Positions 35,192 to 43,164 of a stretch of 64,000 nt of DNA are shown piece after piece. This DNA comes from CAZZNQ01 sp964655775 (GTDB taxonomy: Bacteria; Planctomycetota; Brocadiia; SM23-32): the NCBI GenBank assembly GCA_964655775.1, contig CAZZNQ010000003.1:37104-101103 (forward strand), read 5' to 3'. Position numbers and translations under genes: made by a program. How positions within the stretch are numbered: the first letter of the stretch is position 1; each line of letters opens with the position of its first letter. A model generated the notes under the pieces. It searched no databases. It was not told the DNA's origin and worked only from the letters and a program-made list of their open reading frames with translations.

Positions 35192-35518
35192 ATGGACGAG
35201 CAAACGCAGCGACTGTACGAACTGAAAGCCGAGGTGCTGAAGGCGCTGGCGCACCCAATTCGCCTGGCCGTTGCCGACTTTCTGCGCGGAGGCGAGCAGT
35301 GCGTGTGCGACATCGCCGAGCACGTGGGCGCGGAGCGGTCGAACGTTTCCCACCACCTCAGCCAGATGCTCGGCGCGGGGGTGCTGGAGTGCCGTAAGGA
35401 CGGCCTGCGGGTGCTGTATTCGCTGAAGACGCCCTGCGTGCTGAACTTCTTTGCCTGCGTTGAGAACGTCCTCAAGGAAAGACTGGAGAGCGACGCCGAA
35501 CTGCTGCAACGGCTCTGA
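35192..35518 (+). CDS. arsR: ArsR/SmtB-family arsenic-responsive repressor
   Basis: A 108-residue winged-helix regulator. LKALAHPIRLAVADFL begins the fold, and QCVCDIAEHV carries the CxC metalloid-sensing pair (Cys near 37 and 39) typical of ArsR on helix alpha-3. RSNVSHHLSQM is the recognition helix, and FACVENV supplies another Cys. It should dissociate from DNA when As(III) binds. I chose ATG 35192; ATG 35177 lies inside the operator, only about 10 nt from the predicted transcription start. It heads the island, with a second operator between it and the permease gene. Confidence 0.9.
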   Translation: MDEQTQRLYELKAEVLKALAHPIRLAVADFLRGGEQCVCDIAEHVGAERSNVSHHLSQMLGAGVLECRKDGLRVLYSLKTPCVLNFFACVENVLKERLESDAELLQRL

Positions 35519-35566
35519 GAAGGCGGCGGATCCGCAGCGGCATCGACGTCTCTTTTTTTTCGCTGT

Positions 35567-35590
35567 ATGCGTGAGTGTTTCGTCACGTAT
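35567..35590 (+). promoter_or_regulatory. Putative ArsR operator 2
   Basis: ATGCGTGA, an 8-bp spacer (GTGTTTCG), then TCACGTAT: an inverted repeat with 7 of 8 matching positions, sharing GTGAGTnTT..TCAC with operator 1. It lies 43 bp before the permease start. An eight-T run (35553-35560) just upstream could be a weak terminator of arsR or part of a second promoter. Confidence 0.55.
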
Positions 35591-35632
35591 TAACATACTC
35601 GAGCGGGCGGACGGTCCCGGAGTGAGAAGGCA

Positions 35633-36931
35633 ATGAACCGGCGTAACGAGTGGAAAAAACTGGCGGCGATGGTGGCCGTGTTCCTGGCCGTGTTTTACCT
35701 GCCGGTCGGGGCGAGGCGCTTCGACAACGCCGTGCTGGAGTCGCTGCATCTGGCTCGCTGGTATGCGCGGGAGCACGTGCTGCTGTGCCTGGTGCCGGCG
35801 TTTTTCATCGCAGGCGCCATCGGCGTGTTCGTCAGCCAGGCTTCGGTAATGCGCTACCTGGGCGCGCGTGCCAACAAGGTGCTGGCCTACGGGGTCGCTT
35901 CGGTTTCGGGAACGATCCTGGCCGTGTGCTCCTGCACCGTGCTGCCCCTTTTCGCGGGCATACACCGCATGGGGGCCGGGTTGGGGCCGGCGACGGCGTT
36001 CCTCTACTCGGGGCCGGCCATCAACGTTCTGGCCATCATCCTGACGGCGCGCGTTCTGGGTCTGAAACTGGGCGTAGCCCGGGCCGTCGGTGCGGTGGTG
36101 TTCAGCATCGTTATCGGCGTGATGATGCACCTGATCTTCCGCCGCGAGGAAATCGAGAAGGCCAACGGCCAGGCGGCCATGCCGGAGCCGGAGGGGGGCC
36201 GTCCCTTGTGGCAGAACGTGCTGTACTTCGCCTCCATGGTAGGGGTCCTGGTCTTCGCCAACTGGGGCAAGCCGACCGAGGCGACGGGTCTGTGGCATGC
36301 CATCTACTCGGCGAAGTGGCTGATCACGTCCGGCTTCGCGCTGGCGTTCGCCGCGATCCTTTTCCTCTGGTTCGAGTTGAAGTTGTGGAAGCTCGCGGCC
36401 GCGGCCGTTCCGACTGCGCTTGTGGCGCTGCTCTTCCCCCATGAGCCGATGATTCCGTTCGGTGTCGGCGTGGCGGGACTCGTCGCCGTCACCGGCACGA
36501 GTGAGGGAGAGACACGCGAGTGGCTGGGCCAGACGTGGGGCTTCGCCAAGCAGATACTGCCTCTTCTGTTCATCGGCGTGCTGATCGCCGGCGCGCTTCT
36601 GGGCAGGCCCGATCACGAGGGACTCATTCCGGCCGAGTGGGTGGCGAAGGCCGTGGGCGGCAACAGCATTTGGGCGAACCTGTTCGCCTCCGTGGCGGGC
36701 GCATTCATGTATTTCGCGACGCTGACGGAGGTGCCCATCCTGCAGGGCCTGATCGGCAACGGCATGGGGCAGGGCCCCGCGCTGGCGCTGCTTCTGGCCG
36801 GGCCGGCGCTGAGCCTGCCCAACATGCTGGTGATACGGAGCGTGATGGGCACAAAGAAGACGGTGGTCTTCGTAACGCTCGTGGTCGTTATGGCGACGAT
36901 CTCGGGCATCATCTTTGGTGCCATTGCTTAG
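35633..36931 (+). CDS. ArsP/DUF318-family permease
   Basis: A 432-residue inner-membrane protein with about ten predicted helices. CSCTVLPLFAGI (about residues 102-113) and the pseudo-symmetric TLTEVPILQGLIG later on are hallmarks of the DUF318/ArsP permease family. Members with this CxC motif export trivalent organoarsenicals or, in SO_0444-like relatives, other soft metals. Here ArsM is encoded 7 kb downstream, so methylarsenite export is an attractive reading. AGAAGG precedes the ATG at 35633. The DGC-domain gene follows after 17 nt. Confidence 0.85.
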   Translation: MNRRNEWKKLAAMVAVFLAVFYLPVGARRFDNAVLESLHLARWYAREHVLLCLVPAFFIAGAIGVFVSQASVMRYLGARANKVLAYGVASVSGTILAVCSCTVLPLFAGIHRMGAGLGPATAFLYSGPAINVLAIILTARVLGLKLGVARAVGAVVFSIVIGVMMHLIFRREEIEKANGQAAMPEPEGGRPLWQNVLYFASMVGVLVFANWGKPTEATGLWHAIYSAKWLITSGFALAFAAILFLWFELKLWKLAAAAVPTALVALLFPHEPMIPFGVGVAGLVAVTGTSEGETREWLGQTWGFAKQILPLLFIGVLIAGALLGRPDHEGLIPAEWVAKAVGGNSIWANLFASVAGAFMYFATLTEVPILQGLIGNGMGQGPALALLLAGPALSLPNMLVIRSVMGTKKTVVFVTLVVVMATISGIIFGAIA

Positions 36932-36948
36932 AAAAGGGAGTGGACCTT

Positions 36949-37335
36949 ATGTGCGCAGCGGACTGTGGATGTGGTTCGTGCGGCAAGAACGTGCTGTTCT
37001 ACGCGTGCTCCGGCGGAGCCAACGTGGCCGAGATCGCCGACCGTGCATGCCGCGAGTTGATGTTCGATGGTGAGGGCATAATGTTCTGCCTGGCGGGCCT
37101 GGGCGCCGACATCCAGGGGATGATCCAGACGGCGAAGGATGCGGACATGAACATCGTCGTCGACGGCTGCCCGATGGACTGCGCCAAGAAGATTTTCGAC
37201 AAGGCCGGCGTCACCAATTACCGGCAGTTCAAGGTCACCGATATGGGCATCGAGAAAGTGAAGGGCGTGCGCGCCGAACAGGAGCAGATCGAGGCGGTCA
37301 TCGAGGTCGCACGGCAGATGATCGCCGAGGTGTGA
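36949..37335 (+). CDS. DGC-domain Cys-rich putative zinc-binding protein
   Basis: A 128-residue cytoplasmic protein. The N-terminus is strikingly Cys-rich (MCAADCGCGSCGKNVLFYACSG), and VVDGCPMDCAKK contains the Asp-Gly-Cys motif that names the DGC (putative zinc-binding) family. The many thiols would suit binding of As(III) or another soft metal for delivery to the permease; this is inference from composition and position. GGGAG lies about 9 nt before the ATG. It lies 17 nt after the permease stop and is followed by a mini-thioredoxin. Confidence 0.8.
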   Translation: MCAADCGCGSCGKNVLFYACSGGANVAEIADRACRELMFDGEGIMFCLAGLGADIQGMIQTAKDADMNIVVDGCPMDCAKKIFDKAGVTNYRQFKVTDMGIEKVKGVRAEQEQIEAVIEVARQMIAEV

Positions 37336-37373
37336 GAGCGTTTATCGATCAGTAATCGAACTAAGGAAGCGCC

Positions 37374-37607
37374 ATGAAGAAGCTGCAGATTCTGGGCACC
37401 GGTTGCCCGAAATGCAAGAAGCTGGCCGAGAACGCCGGCAAGGCGGCGGACGAGCTCGGGCTCGAATACGAGCTGGTCAAGGTCACCGACGTCAACGAGA
37501 TCATGAAGTTCGGCGTGATGATGACGCCGGCGCTGGCCGTTGACGGCGAGGTAAAGGTGGTGGGCAAGGTGCCCGACGCCGATGCGCTGAAGGGCCTGCT
37601 GTCGTGA
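37374..37607 (+). CDS. Mini-thioredoxin/glutaredoxin-like redox protein (CPKC)
   Basis: A 77-residue cytoplasmic protein of the 'redox-active disulfide protein 2' family: MKKLQILGTGCPKCKKL has the CxxC pair (Cys near 11 and 14), and MMTPALAVDG holds the cis-Pro. AAGGAAG-like sequence precedes the ATG. Such small thioredoxins often neighbour ArsP-type permeases and may reduce ArsC or metal-binding thiols. It lies 38 nt after the DGC gene and 32 nt before the next. Confidence 0.9.
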   Translation: MKKLQILGTGCPKCKKLAENAGKAADELGLEYELVKVTDVNEIMKFGVMMTPALAVDGEVKVVGKVPDADALKGLLS

Positions 37608-37639
37608 AATGATCAATGGGCATTCAAGAAGGGGCGAAT

Positions 37640-38929
37640 ATGAACAAAGGTGTGAGGGTGGCGATAGTATTAGGGCTGGTCGCTGTTGTCGGGCTGGTGA
37701 TGGCCATGAAGGAGCCTTCGGGACCCTCGAAGGCGGACGAGCGGCCCTCGGATTCCCCGTCCACCGCCTCGGTGGACCAGTCACCCCAGCAGGCCGGCGT
37801 TCCACGGCTGCTGGAGCTGGGGTCCGTCAGTTGCGTACCGTGCAAGATGATGGAGCCAATCTTGGAAGAGTTGCGTCAGGAGTACGCCGGCAGGTTGCGG
37901 GTAGACTTCATAGACGTGTGGAAGGATGCAGATGCCGCCCGCAAACATAGCGTGAGGGTCATCCCCACCCAGGTATTCTTCGACGCATCCGGCGAGGAGG
38001 TCTTCCGCCACGAAGGGTTCTTCCCCAAGGAGGCGATCCTGGCCAAGTGGAAGGAGCTTGGAGTGGACCTGGCTGCCGAGGAGACAACCGCCTTCCAGCG
38101 ATTGACCCCCGCCCGGCCGGACACTCGGTCAGCGGAAGCCATCTGCTACATGTGCGAAGAGGACATAGACGCGCAGACGCTGGTCGTCGTGCGAACGGAC
38201 AAGGGCGCCGTCCGCCTCTGCTCCCCGCACTGCTACTTCATCATGTATTCCTGCCTGACCGAGGACACGGCCGGCTTCGAGCAGAGAGTCTCCGTCACAG
38301 ACTACGCTACGGGCCAAGCGGTGCCGGCGGCGGATGCGGCCTACGTGGAGGGTCTCGACGCGCAGAGCGGCCGGCCCTGGATTCGGGCCTACGCGGACCA
38401 TGCTGAGGCCTTGAACGCACAGAAGACCTCAGGGGACTACATTCTGAGCTTCGACTTTCTCCGGGACCGGGAACTGACGCATCGGTGCGGTTTCTGTGAC
38501 CGCGCCTGCTACCCGCAGGACGCGGCCGAGGTGATCGCCGGCGGCGTTCGCACGTGGGGGTGTTGTTCCCATTGCGCGGTGGGCGTGGCGGCACGCACCG
38601 GTCTGGACATTGAGGTGCGCCAACCCGACCGGCTCACCGGCGAGATGGTGGTGGTGAAAACGCTGAACGGCAGCGTAGCCTCATTGGAGCCCGCGTCCGC
38701 TGTCGCCTGGTTCGGCTTGCGTCAGAAGGCCGACGGCCAGTGGACCTCGGCCGGCTGCTTCCACCAGGGCTTCTTCGCCAACGAGGAGAACCTGCGAGCG
38801 TGGGTCGAGCATAATCCCCTGGCGACCGGCAGGATGATCACCATCCAGCAGGTGTTGGCAGGCAAAATGGAAATGACGCCTCAGCAGGTCGCGAAGGCAT
38901 GCAAGATCGGCGAATGTGCGCCGCGGTAG
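37640..38929 (+). CDS. Exported thioredoxin fused to NosL/MerB-like Cys-rich module
   Basis: A 429-residue protein with one N-terminal anchor or signal (about 5-22) and a thioredoxin domain (SVSCVPCKMM, Cys near 65 and 68; VIPTQVFFD cis-Pro). The C-terminal half is Cys-rich: ICYMCEEDI, LCSPHC, RCGFCDRAC and WGCCSHC. It ends in GCFHQGFFANEENLRAWVEHNP and a QQVLAGKM helix that resemble the C-terminal part of alkylmercury lyase (MerB). Reductive handling of organometal(loid)s in the periplasm is possible but inferred. AAGGGG is 5 nt before ATG 37640. Confidence 0.7.
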   Translation: MNKGVRVAIVLGLVAVVGLVMAMKEPSGPSKADERPSDSPSTASVDQSPQQAGVPRLLELGSVSCVPCKMMEPILEELRQEYAGRLRVDFIDVWKDADAARKHSVRVIPTQVFFDASGEEVFRHEGFFPKEAILAKWKELGVDLAAEETTAFQRLTPARPDTRSAEAICYMCEEDIDAQTLVVVRTDKGAVRLCSPHCYFIMYSCLTEDTAGFEQRVSVTDYATGQAVPAADAAYVEGLDAQSGRPWIRAYADHAEALNAQKTSGDYILSFDFLRDRELTHRCGFCDRACYPQDAAEVIAGGVRTWGCCSHCAVGVAARTGLDIEVRQPDRLTGEMVVVKTLNGSVASLEPASAVAWFGLRQKADGQWTSAGCFHQGFFANEENLRAWVEHNPLATGRMITIQQVLAGKMEMTPQQVAKACKIGECAPR

Positions 38930-39002
38930 CTACCGCTGCGCGTGTGGAAAGTGCCGAAAGTTCGCATTAAGGTCCGTGCAACCGCAGCAGATGGAGTTGA
39001 GC

Positions 39003-39632
39003 ATGTCAGACCAAATCGTGCGACTGATCAGGCTTTTGATGGTCCTGTTGGCCGCCGTGCTATTCTGTGCAACAGGCTGCAGCTACCCCAAGCATCGGTA
39101 CGAGGACGCCGCCGAGATGTTCGATATTGGGCTGACGTTCTCGAAAAAGCCGCAATTCTCGGCGTACATGAACTGCCCCGTGGTGGCACCCCTGGGCTAC
39201 GGCAAGGTGGACGGCACTTACGTGGGCGTGGGCGGCGGCGAGGTGGGAATCAAAGGAGGTTTCCACCAGGAAAGCAGCGGGACGCTCGTCTGGGGCCGCG
39301 AGGAGGTCAGCTGGGAGGGCTTCGACCCCGAAGATGCGGACACGCTCAGCGTGCAGGGCGTCGGCGTGCTGGGGCTGGCCGAGAACACCGAAGGCGACCC
39401 CTACGAAGTCGCCTGCATTCATTACCTGCATCTGGGCTGGGTGGGCGGCACATTCAACATCCACTGGCTCGAGATTCCCGATTTCTTTGTGGGGCTTTTC
39501 CTGCTGGATCCGATGCGGGACGATGGAGAAGACGGCGGGTTCTGGTTCTGGGGCAGGCGCGAGCAGATCTCGGCCACTGGCAGCGATCTGCCCGTGGCGG
39601 CCGCCCGGCCGGGCGTTCCTCCGATGCATTAG
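39003..39632 (+). CDS. Lipoprotein (copy 2), intact paralogue of the TGA-interrupted gene
   Basis: A 209-residue lipoprotein with lipobox FCATGC (Cys near 27). FDIGLTFSKKPQF, LGYGKVDGTYVGVGGGEVG, VACIHYLHLGWVGG and EIPDFFVGL align with the gene at 34518, with Cys 138 matching the TGA there. GGAG lies 6 nt before ATG 39003. A longer frame beginning at 38916 overlaps the preceding gene and places 29 residues before the signal, so it is unlikely. Function unknown; its position between two exported thioredoxins hints at an envelope redox or metalloid role. Confidence 0.75.
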   Translation: MSDQIVRLIRLLMVLLAAVLFCATGCSYPKHRYEDAAEMFDIGLTFSKKPQFSAYMNCPVVAPLGYGKVDGTYVGVGGGEVGIKGGFHQESSGTLVWGREEVSWEGFDPEDADTLSVQGVGVLGLAENTEGDPYEVACIHYLHLGWVGGTFNIHWLEIPDFFVGLFLLDPMRDDGEDGGFWFWGRREQISATGSDLPVAAARPGVPPMH

Positions 39633-39688
39633 TGAGCGTGTCCGGCCTCTGGCCGCCGGGCGCACGTCCAGGAGAATGGAGACTTCGC

Positions 39689-40615
39689 ATGATGGTGAGA
39701 CCCATATCGCTGCTCGCCGTGCTCGCAGCATTCAGCGGCTTCGTTGCCCTCGGCGCGGAGGCGGCCCGTGCGGAAACGGTTTCCAAAGCATACCCGCACC
39801 TCTTGAACGGAGCCCTGGCTTCCGCGGCCCTCAGCGACCTGCCGGACGGCGTCTTGCTCGACATGGGGACCGCACAGATCACTCAAACCGCCGTGGACGA
39901 CGTCCTGGCTCACTCGGGCGCGGAACTCAAGGACCAGTTGCGGAAGAACGCACTCTTCCTGGTGCAGGAGATGGCGACGAAGCACCTGCTCCTTAGAGCA
40001 GCGCGGGACTGGGCCGCCGAAACGGAGGCTGACATCGAAGGCAAGTCGGAGCCTGAGATCATCGGCGCGCACCTGCAGGGGCGCGTGTCCGGCCTCTCCG
40101 TCTCTGACGAGGAAATCGTTGAGTTCTATGCCGGCAACACAGACATGTTCGGCGGGGCGCAACTGAAGGACGTGAAGGATACGTTGCGACAGTTTCTGCT
40201 CAAGTCGAAGCGGCAGGAAGCGACGGACGAGTATGTTCGCACCATTGCCGGCACCTATGGAGTCAGGATATCGAAGGACTGGCTCGCGACTCAGGCGGCC
40301 ATGGCCATGGACAACCCGGTGGACAAGGCCCGCGCGAGCGGGAAGCCCTCACTCGTGGACTTCGGATCCGTCGGTTGCCGGCCCTGCGAGATGATGGCCC
40401 CGATCCTTGAGGAGCTCAAGAAGAAGTACGAAGGGAAGGCGAACGTCCTCTTCGTGCACGTGGGCGAAAACCAGGTACTGGCCGCCCGCTTCGGGATCAG
40501 GTCGATCCCGGTGCAGGTCTTCTTCGACGCCGAGGGGACGGAGATGTTCCGGCATACGGGCTTCCTCGCCCAGGACAAGATGGAAGCGCAGCTGGCTGAA
40601 CTGGGGGTGCAGTGA
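39689..40615 (+). CDS. Exported thioredoxin with N-terminal SurA/PpiC-like helical domain
   Basis: A 308-residue protein. A signal peptide (about 1-29) is followed by a helical domain resembling the N-terminal chaperone part of SurA/PpiC foldases (about 55-200: an ITQTAVDDVLAHSG start, then VSDEEIVEFYAGNTDMF). Residues about 205-308 are a thioredoxin domain, with SVGCRPCEMMAPILEEL and SIPVQVFFD. It is probably the periplasmic partner that receives electrons from CcdA, whose ATG overlaps this gene's stop by one base (TGATG), so the two are translationally coupled. GGAG is 7 nt before the ATG at 39689. Confidence 0.8.
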   Translation: MMVRPISLLAVLAAFSGFVALGAEAARAETVSKAYPHLLNGALASAALSDLPDGVLLDMGTAQITQTAVDDVLAHSGAELKDQLRKNALFLVQEMATKHLLLRAARDWAAETEADIEGKSEPEIIGAHLQGRVSGLSVSDEEIVEFYAGNTDMFGGAQLKDVKDTLRQFLLKSKRQEATDEYVRTIAGTYGVRISKDWLATQAAMAMDNPVDKARASGKPSLVDFGSVGCRPCEMMAPILEELKKKYEGKANVLFVHVGENQVLAARFGIRSIPVQVFFDAEGTEMFRHTGFLAQDKMEAQLAELGVQ

Positions 40616-41316
40616 TGCTAGAACGGGTTTTTACCACGCTGAGCCAGGCCTTGGCGGGCGCGCCGCTTCTGGCCCTCTCGGCGGCGTTCGCCTGGGGCAT
40701 CTGCAGCATTCTGCTCAGTCCCTGCCACCTGGCCAGCATACCGCTCATCGTCGGCTTCGTGGACGAGCAGGGGCGCATCTCGACCAGGCGCGCGTTTTTC
40801 ATCTCCACCCTGTTCTCCATCGGCATTCTCATCACGATCGCCGCCATCGGGGTGGTAACGGCCGCCGCCGGACGCATGATGGGCGACGTGGGCAGATGGG
40901 GCAACTACGCCGTGGCCGCGGTCTTCTTCATCGTGGGCCTTCACCTGCTGGACGTGATCCCCAATCCGTGGTCCGGGCCGGGCCGGGTCGGAATGAAGCG
41001 TAAGGGCCTGCTGGCCGCGCTGATCCTGGGGCTGGTCTTCGGCATCGCGTTGGGTCCCTGCACGTTCGCCTACATGGCTCCAATGCTGGGCGTGGTCTTT
41101 CGAACCGGCAGCACCAATCCCGTTTTCGGCGGTCTCTTGCTGTTAGTCTACGGCGTGGGGCATTGCTCGGTGATCGTGGCCGCGGGCACCTCCACCGAGA
41201 TGGTCCAGAGCTATCTCAACTGGAACGAGCGCTCGAAGGGTGCCATAATCCTGAAGAAGGTCTGCGGGGTCCTCGTGATCCTTGGCGGCCTTTACCTTAT
41301 CCACACAGCGGCGTGA
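40615..41316 (+). CDS. ccdA: CcdA/DsbD-type thiol-disulfide electron transporter
   Basis: A 233-residue protein with six predicted helices. LLSPCHLASIPLIVGF and ALGPCTFAYMAPML hold the two conserved Cys/Pro-flanked membrane positions of CcdA, which pass reducing equivalents from cytoplasmic thioredoxin to exported thiol proteins. It starts at the ATG overlapping the upstream TGA and is followed 17 nt later by the glycosyltransferase gene. In this island it most likely keeps the two exported thioredoxins reduced rather than serving cytochrome c maturation; no cytochrome genes are present. Confidence 0.9.
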   Translation: MLERVFTTLSQALAGAPLLALSAAFAWGICSILLSPCHLASIPLIVGFVDEQGRISTRRAFFISTLFSIGILITIAAIGVVTAAAGRMMGDVGRWGNYAVAAVFFIVGLHLLDVIPNPWSGPGRVGMKRKGLLAALILGLVFGIALGPCTFAYMAPMLGVVFRTGSTNPVFGGLLLLVYGVGHCSVIVAAGTSTEMVQSYLNWNERSKGAIILKKVCGVLVILGGLYLIHTAA

Positions 41317-41333
41317 CGGGACGGCAACTCACC

Positions 41334-43109
41334 ATGTCCATGCCACCAAAGCAGGACTGCGGCAGCGAGAGCAAGCCCCACGGCGCGCGCCGCCGCCAGG
41401 TGATGCTCGCCACGGCCCTTGTGCTGGCGATGGGTCTTGTGGCCGGTGTGCCGTCCCTGTGGACTCGCGACCTCTGGCACGATGACGAGATCCGTCTGAC
41501 CGAAGGGGCAAGGGAGCTGCTTCTGTCGGAGGAGGGGTTAGTGCCCCGGGTGAACGGCAAGGCGGACTTGACCGTCGCGCCGCTGCCTTCCTGGGCCACC
41601 GCGCTGTTGTGGAGGGCCGGCGCCGGGACGCTCTCCGCGCGTGCTTTGTCCGTGCTGTCCGCTCTGGTCTTGGCAGCGGTCTGTTTCCTCGCCGCGCGGC
41701 GCCGTGCAGGGCTCGCCGGCGCATTGTTGGCGCCGGCCGTCGCACTCACGACGATGGTGCTGTTCTGGCACGTGCGCAAGGGCGGATCGGACGTCTTCTG
41801 GGCTCTGCTCTTCACGAGCAGCATGCTTGCAGGCCATCGGGCGCTTGAGGGTACCGAAGGCCGGCGCGGACGCTGGTGGGTGGTCTGCTACGGCTTCGCA
41901 GCCCTGGCCGTCCTGTCCGTGGGCCTGTCGGCTGCGCTTCTAGCCGGCCTGGCAATCGGTCTCTACTGTGTGCTGGGCCGCACGAAGCCAACGGGCTCGG
42001 TTATCCCTCACCTCATAGGCATCACTGTGTTCGCGGCCGTCATCTTTATGCCCCTCGGGACCGCCTATAGAGGCACGCAGGGCATTGCTGGAGTACTTGC
42101 GCCATTGGTCCAGGACTTCGCAGGATTGCGCGAATCGGTGCGGGAGGGGGAGCTGCTGGAGGCGTTGCTGGCGACCGTAGCCGGGCTGCTTCCGTGGATT
42201 GCGCTGCTTCCGGGTGCGTTGTCCCTGCTGTTGCGCAGGCGCCCCCGGCATGGTGGGGGCTTCGGGTTGTTCCTGACCGTGTGGATCGCCGTGCTCGCCG
42301 TGCCGGCCGTGCTGGGCGGACGCGAGGGTGCGCCGGACTACGCCGTTGCCGTCGTCCCGCCGCTCGCTATCCTTTGCGCCGAAGTACTTGCATCGAAGAA
42401 GTCTGCTGCCAACAGCACGAGCGAGAAGCTGGTCTGGCCGTTTCGCATGGCCCTGGCCATCTCCGGGCTTTTCGTCGGTCTGCTCCTGGTTATCGGGGTG
42501 CTTCACATCTTCGACATATCTTACCTGCTTCTGGGCAAGCACCATGTGTGTCCGGTCACCGACCAGCCCTACTCACCGAGCATCCTCTACGCCATCGTGC
42601 CCTTTGTCGCTGTCTCGTTTGCGTCCGTGCTGGCGGCGGCTCGTACCGGTATTGCCCGCCCTGTCCGCCGGGCGTGGCTGTTGGTCCTCGCCGTGTTCCT
42701 CCTCGGCATCCCGGCGGACCTGTTCCTTACTCCTTTTATCGACGCGTTCCGGACTGCCCGGCCGTTCGCTCAGAAGGTCGCCGGCCAAATCCGCGCGGAA
42801 GACACCCTCTGCCTCTACCGGAGGGACTACGACGGGCTGTACAATCTTTACACCGGTCGAACGCGAATCCCCGTCCTGAAGAACGAGGAGCAGCTTCTGG
42901 ATCGGCTGGCACACCCGGACGTCCTGGTCATCGCGGACGAGAAGTACCTCAAGAGGATCGACGAGCCGGTTGATTGGTCGGGATTGCAGGTGGTCGGCGG
43001 GCACGTGGGCGGCCACTACATGCTGCTGGTGCGCGGCAAGTCGGCGGACGACCCGGAGCCGCCGTTCGCCGGCAATAGGCAGGTTCCCGCTCGGCCCTCT
43101 CCCGAATGA
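41334..43109 (+). CDS. ArnT/PMT-like membrane glycosyltransferase
   Basis: A 591-residue polytopic protein with about eleven or twelve helices. LWHDDEIRLTEGARELL (about 47-63) places acidic residues in the first extracytoplasmic loop as in ArnT / GT39 / GT83 enzymes, which use polyprenyl-phosphate sugars. The C-terminal 130 residues are a soluble extracytoplasmic domain. The target could be lipid A or protein; unknown. Its position between ccdA and a cation exporter in an arsenic island is odd, with only 17 nt from ccdA, so it looks co-transcribed. The start at 41334 is the first ATG after the ccdA stop. Confidence 0.75.
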   Translation: MSMPPKQDCGSESKPHGARRRQVMLATALVLAMGLVAGVPSLWTRDLWHDDEIRLTEGARELLLSEEGLVPRVNGKADLTVAPLPSWATALLWRAGAGTLSARALSVLSALVLAAVCFLAARRRAGLAGALLAPAVALTTMVLFWHVRKGGSDVFWALLFTSSMLAGHRALEGTEGRRGRWWVVCYGFAALAVLSVGLSAALLAGLAIGLYCVLGRTKPTGSVIPHLIGITVFAAVIFMPLGTAYRGTQGIAGVLAPLVQDFAGLRESVREGELLEALLATVAGLLPWIALLPGALSLLLRRRPRHGGGFGLFLTVWIAVLAVPAVLGGREGAPDYAVAVVPPLAILCAEVLASKKSAANSTSEKLVWPFRMALAISGLFVGLLLVIGVLHIFDISYLLLGKHHVCPVTDQPYSPSILYAIVPFVAVSFASVLAAARTGIARPVRRAWLLVLAVFLLGIPADLFLTPFIDAFRTARPFAQKVAGQIRAEDTLCLYRRDYDGLYNLYTGRTRIPVLKNEEQLLDRLAHPDVLVIADEKYLKRIDEPVDWSGLQVVGGHVGGHYMLLVRGKSADDPEPPFAGNRQVPARPSPE

Positions 43110-43164
43110 TCTGCACTTCAGGAATGCCTCGCGAAGTCGAGCTTCGTTGAATGGAGTTCGTTGG

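Noticed and set aside
35553..35560. Eight-T run after arsR as an intrinsic terminator
   Set aside because: The upstream sequence offers only a loop-less palindrome (GCGGATCCGC) and no convincing stem directly before the T run.
36949..37335. Cys-rich DGC protein as a metallothionein
   Set aside because: The DGC motif and folded-domain length fit the putative zinc-binding DGC family better than a metallothionein.
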